From: Haloferax denitrificans ATCC 35960
GTDB taxonomy: Archaea > Halobacteriota > Halobacteria > Halobacteriales > Haloferacaceae
Direction of reading: 5' to 3'
NCBI RefSeq assembly: GCF_000337795.1
Contig: NZ_AOLP01000015.1
Span: 1 to 58,941, forward strand
Length of the DNA stretch: 58,941 bases
Below the pieces are notes generated by a model. The model did no database searches. It was given only the letters and a program-made list of their open reading frames with translations, and was not told the DNA's origin. Shown here in pieces: positions 56,926-58,941 of the stretch. The position numbers were made by a program, and so were the translations under genes. How positions within the stretch are numbered: the first letter of the stretch is position 1; each line of letters begins with the position of its first letter.

Positions 56926-58941
56926 CTACTCGTCGCGCTCTCGCCGCCGGTAGGCGATGCCCAGACCGGCGGCGAGTAGCACGGCGACGACGGCCAGCGT
57001 CCATCCGGTGGCGTTGCCGCCGTCGTCGCCGGTCTCGTCGCCGTCGGTCTCACCGCCGGTCGACTCGGCGGTCGAGCCGTCGACCGACGCCGCCGTCTCG
57101 GTCTCGCCTGCGTCCTCGACGGTGACACTGCCGACGACCCGGTCGCCGACCGCGAGTTCGTACGTTCCGGCCTCGTCGAACGCGTAGCTGAGCGTGGCCG
57201 TCCCGTTCTCGAACGCGCCGAGCTCCACGGTCTGGCCGGCGACGCGCTCGCCGTCGACCAGTAAGTCGAGTTCGTGGGACCCCCCCGCGCCGCCGCGGTT
57301 CGCCACGTCGACCGAGAGTTCGACTTCCTCTCCGACCGACACGCTCGTCTCGGTGATATCGGCGGCGGTCGTCTCGAAGACGGGGACGGTCGAGCCGATA
57401 CTGAACCGCGACAGGCCGGGCGAGGTCGCCTCGAAGACGTAGCGCATCTCGGACTCGTCGACGAGACTGGCGTCGAGTCTGCGCCACTGCGTCTGTTCGT
57501 CGCGGTAGAGCGCGACCGAATCCGGTCCGGTGTTCGTCTCCTCGAAGTAGCGCTTCCGCACGTTGAACGTGAACGTCACGTCCTCGATGTCGTCGTCGTG
57601 TATGGTGTGGCCGACAACGACGTAGCCCGCCGGCCTCGCTCCCGTCTCGCGCTGGAAGCGCTCGCTCGTGGCTTCGTCCTCGGACGCCTCGTACGTCGTG
57701 ACGTCCAGCGAGAAGTCGTCCCCGTTTCTCACGTTCATCGAGAGCTGTGCGACCGAGACGGTCTCGTCGGTTGACGACGAGTCGCCGGCGGTCCCGGAGT
57801 CGTCGGTCTCGGCCCCGCCGGTTTCGGTGTCGCCCGCCGGCGGTTCGAGCGGGATGACGACGGGGCGGCTCGTGTCGATGTTCGTCACCGACACGTCCGA
57901 CCGCTTCGTCGTCCCTTCGCTCGCCGTCTCGACGACGACCTCCGCGTCGTCGCCCGTCTCCTCGGTCGTCTCCGCGGTCGCCCCCGACGAAGACGACGAG
58001 GAGGATGAGGACGACGACGATGACGACGAGGACGACGATTCTTCGGTCACGGTGACGGTCATCGTGTCCGAATCGACGTTGCCGGCGGCGTCAGTCACGT
58101 TCAGGGTGACGGTGTAGGTGCCGGTCGAGTCGTAGCTGTGCGTCTCGGTGGCGTTCGTCGCGTTCGCGCCGTCACCGAAGTCCCACTCGTAGCTGTCGAT
58201 GACGCCGTTGTCGGTCGACCCGCTGGCGTTGAACTCGACTGCGGTCCCCTCCGTGACCGACACGTTGTCGCCGGCGTCGGCGGCGGGTGCGGTCGTGTCG
58301 TTGACGGTCACGACCAGCGAGTCGGAATCGGCGTTGCCGCCGCCGTCGGTCACCGTCAGCACCACGTCGTACGTGCCGGGGTCGGCGAACGTGTGGTTCG
58401 GAGTCGCCCCGGTCGCGTTCGCGGAGCCGTCGTCGAAGTCCCACTCGTAGCTGTCGATGACGCCGTTGTCGGTCGAGGCGGAGCCGTCGAAGTCGACGTC
58501 GGTGTCCTCGTCGACGGTCTGGTTGCTCCCGGCGTCGGCGGTGGGTGCGGTCGTGTCGTTGACCGTCGCGGTGAGCGTGTCGAACGCGCTGTTGCCGACG
58601 GTGTCGGTCACGTTCAGGGTGACGGTGTAGGTGCCGGGGTCGGCGAACGCGTGGGTGGCGTTCTCGCCGGTCGCGTTCGCGGAGCCGTCGCCGAAGTCCC
58701 ACTCGTAAGTCGCGACTCCCGAGGCGTCGGTCGCCGTCGCGTTGAACTCGGCGGTGGTGTCCTCGTCGACGGTCTGGTCCGCGCCCGCGTCTGCGGTGGG
58801 CGCGGTCGCGTCGTTGACGGTCACGACGAGCGTGTCGGCGTCGGCGTTGCCGCCGCCGTCGGTCACGTTCAGCGTGACGTTGTAGGTGCCGGGGTCGGCG
58901 AACGTGTGACTCGGAGTCGCTCCGGTCGCGTTCGCGGAGCC
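56926..58941 (-). CDS. PKD-domain surface protein with PGF-pre-PGF-like domain (5' end outside window)
   Basis: The frame is open to the window edge, so the N-terminus is missing; 671 residues are visible. At least three PKD repeats of about 88 residues are present, each with TADAG, YEWDFGDG and DPGTYTVTLNVTD and joined by VTVNDTTAP linkers. A polyserine run of about 18 residues follows. Next comes a PGF-pre-PGF-like domain (about 300 to 500 of the visible part, with VVVGHTIHDDDIEDVTFTFNV and SRFSIGST), then a CARDB-like beta domain (VSVGEEVELSVDVANRG). The C-terminus has a Thr/Asp/Gly linker, one membrane helix and RRRERDE. It should be a cell-surface protein anchored by the C-terminal helix. 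The PGF tripeptide of archaeosortase substrates is not present. Confidence 0.85.
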   Translation of the reverse strand, partial: GSANATGATPSHTFADPGTYNVTLNVTDGGGNADADTLVVTVNDATAPTADAGADQTVDEDTTAEFNATATDASGVATYEWDFGDGSANATGENATHAFADPGTYTVTLNVTDTVGNSAFDTLTATVNDTTAPTADAGSNQTVDEDTDVDFDGSASTDNGVIDSYEWDFDDGSANATGATPNHTFADPGTYDVVLTVTDGGGNADSDSLVVTVNDTTAPAADAGDNVSVTEGTAVEFNASGSTDNGVIDSYEWDFGDGANATNATETHSYDSTGTYTVTLNVTDAAGNVDSDTMTVTVTEESSSSSSSSSSSSSSSSSSGATAETTEETGDDAEVVVETASEGTTKRSDVSVTNIDTSRPVVIPLEPPAGDTETGGAETDDSGTAGDSSSTDETVSVAQLSMNVRNGDDFSLDVTTYEASEDEATSERFQRETGARPAGYVVVGHTIHDDDIEDVTFTFNVRKRYFEETNTGPDSVALYRDEQTQWRRLDASLVDESEMRYVFEATSPGLSRFSIGSTVPVFETTAADITETSVSVGEEVELSVDVANRGGAGGSHELDLLVDGERVAGQTVELGAFENGTATLSYAFDEAGTYELAVGDRVVGSVTVEDAGETETAASVDGSTAESTGGETDGDETGDDGGNATGWTLAVVAVLLAAGLGIAYRRRERDE

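Noticed and set aside
1-58941. Mobile elements or integrated virus
   Set aside because: No transposase, integrase with an active-site Tyr, terminal inverted repeats or target duplications were seen. The recombinase-like domain at 49.5 kb belongs to a regulator.

Overview
The window looks like chromosomal DNA of a halophilic archaeon, most likely Haloferax or a close relative. The reasons are GC-rich sequence with GC at third codon positions, very acidic proteins, many Tat-type lipoproteins (twin arginine followed by a lipobox Cys), TATA boxes close to start codons, and families that are haloarchaeal: HTH-10/Bat regulator, RdfA with an archaea-specific SMC-like protein, DUF1616, and DUF35 with thiolase. 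No rRNA, tRNA, CRISPR array, transposase or integrase was found. The genus call is inference.

Layout. 1-6.7 kb: cell-surface block with the end of a repeat protein, a DUF1616 membrane protein, a GT2 glycosyltransferase, a polysaccharide-deacetylase lipoprotein and a beta-helix lipoprotein. 6.8-11.1 kb: small mixed genes, including a VapB-like antitoxin whose vapC partner is cut off after about ten codons, an ATP-grasp ligase, a ribbon-helix-helix protein and a lipoprotein. 11.1-26.8 kb: a catabolic block with a spermidine/putrescine-type ABC importer, an M20 deacylase with a class III aminotransferase, an Lrp/AsnC regulator, a CoA-transferase/thiolase/HMG-CoA-synthase-like/DUF35 operon, an aldehyde dehydrogenase and a second class III aminotransferase. 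Together these would import a nitrogenous compound, remove acyl and amino groups, oxidise an aldehyde, activate the acid with CoA and cleave it. The substrate cannot be read from the sequence; a polyamine or diamino acid fits best.

26.8-32.3 kb: an SMC-like gene coupled to rdfA (cell shape), a stand-alone A/V-type ATPase subunit D paralogue with a repetitive tail, and an ABC-2 exporter. 32.3-41.5 kb: an APC permease fused to two UspA domains, secY away from ribosomal-protein genes, two membrane proteins of unknown role, a ClC channel with CBS domains, a Cys-rich protein and a DUF106 (Oxa1-like) protein. 41.8-47.3 kb: a TetR-MATE efflux pair with an evident operator, a 7TM/PAS histidine kinase and a class I aminotransferase. 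47.4-56.3 kb: an acetate block in which two acetyl-CoA synthetases flank a frameshifted Bat-type regulator, followed by a DUF4212/sodium-solute symporter pair, UspA and a small membrane protein. 56.4-58.9 kb: a small membrane protein and the 3' part of a PKD-domain surface protein.

The most notable observations are a repeated 23-bp palindromic motif (TGACAA-N11-TTGTCA, core ACTAAG) upstream of three unrelated units at 30.4, 37.3 and 40.5 kb; an HMG-CoA-synthase homologue that seems to have lost all its catalytic residues inside an otherwise intact thiolase/DUF35 operon; the ATPase subunit D paralogue; and a three-way-junction structure just upstream of the permease-UspA gene.
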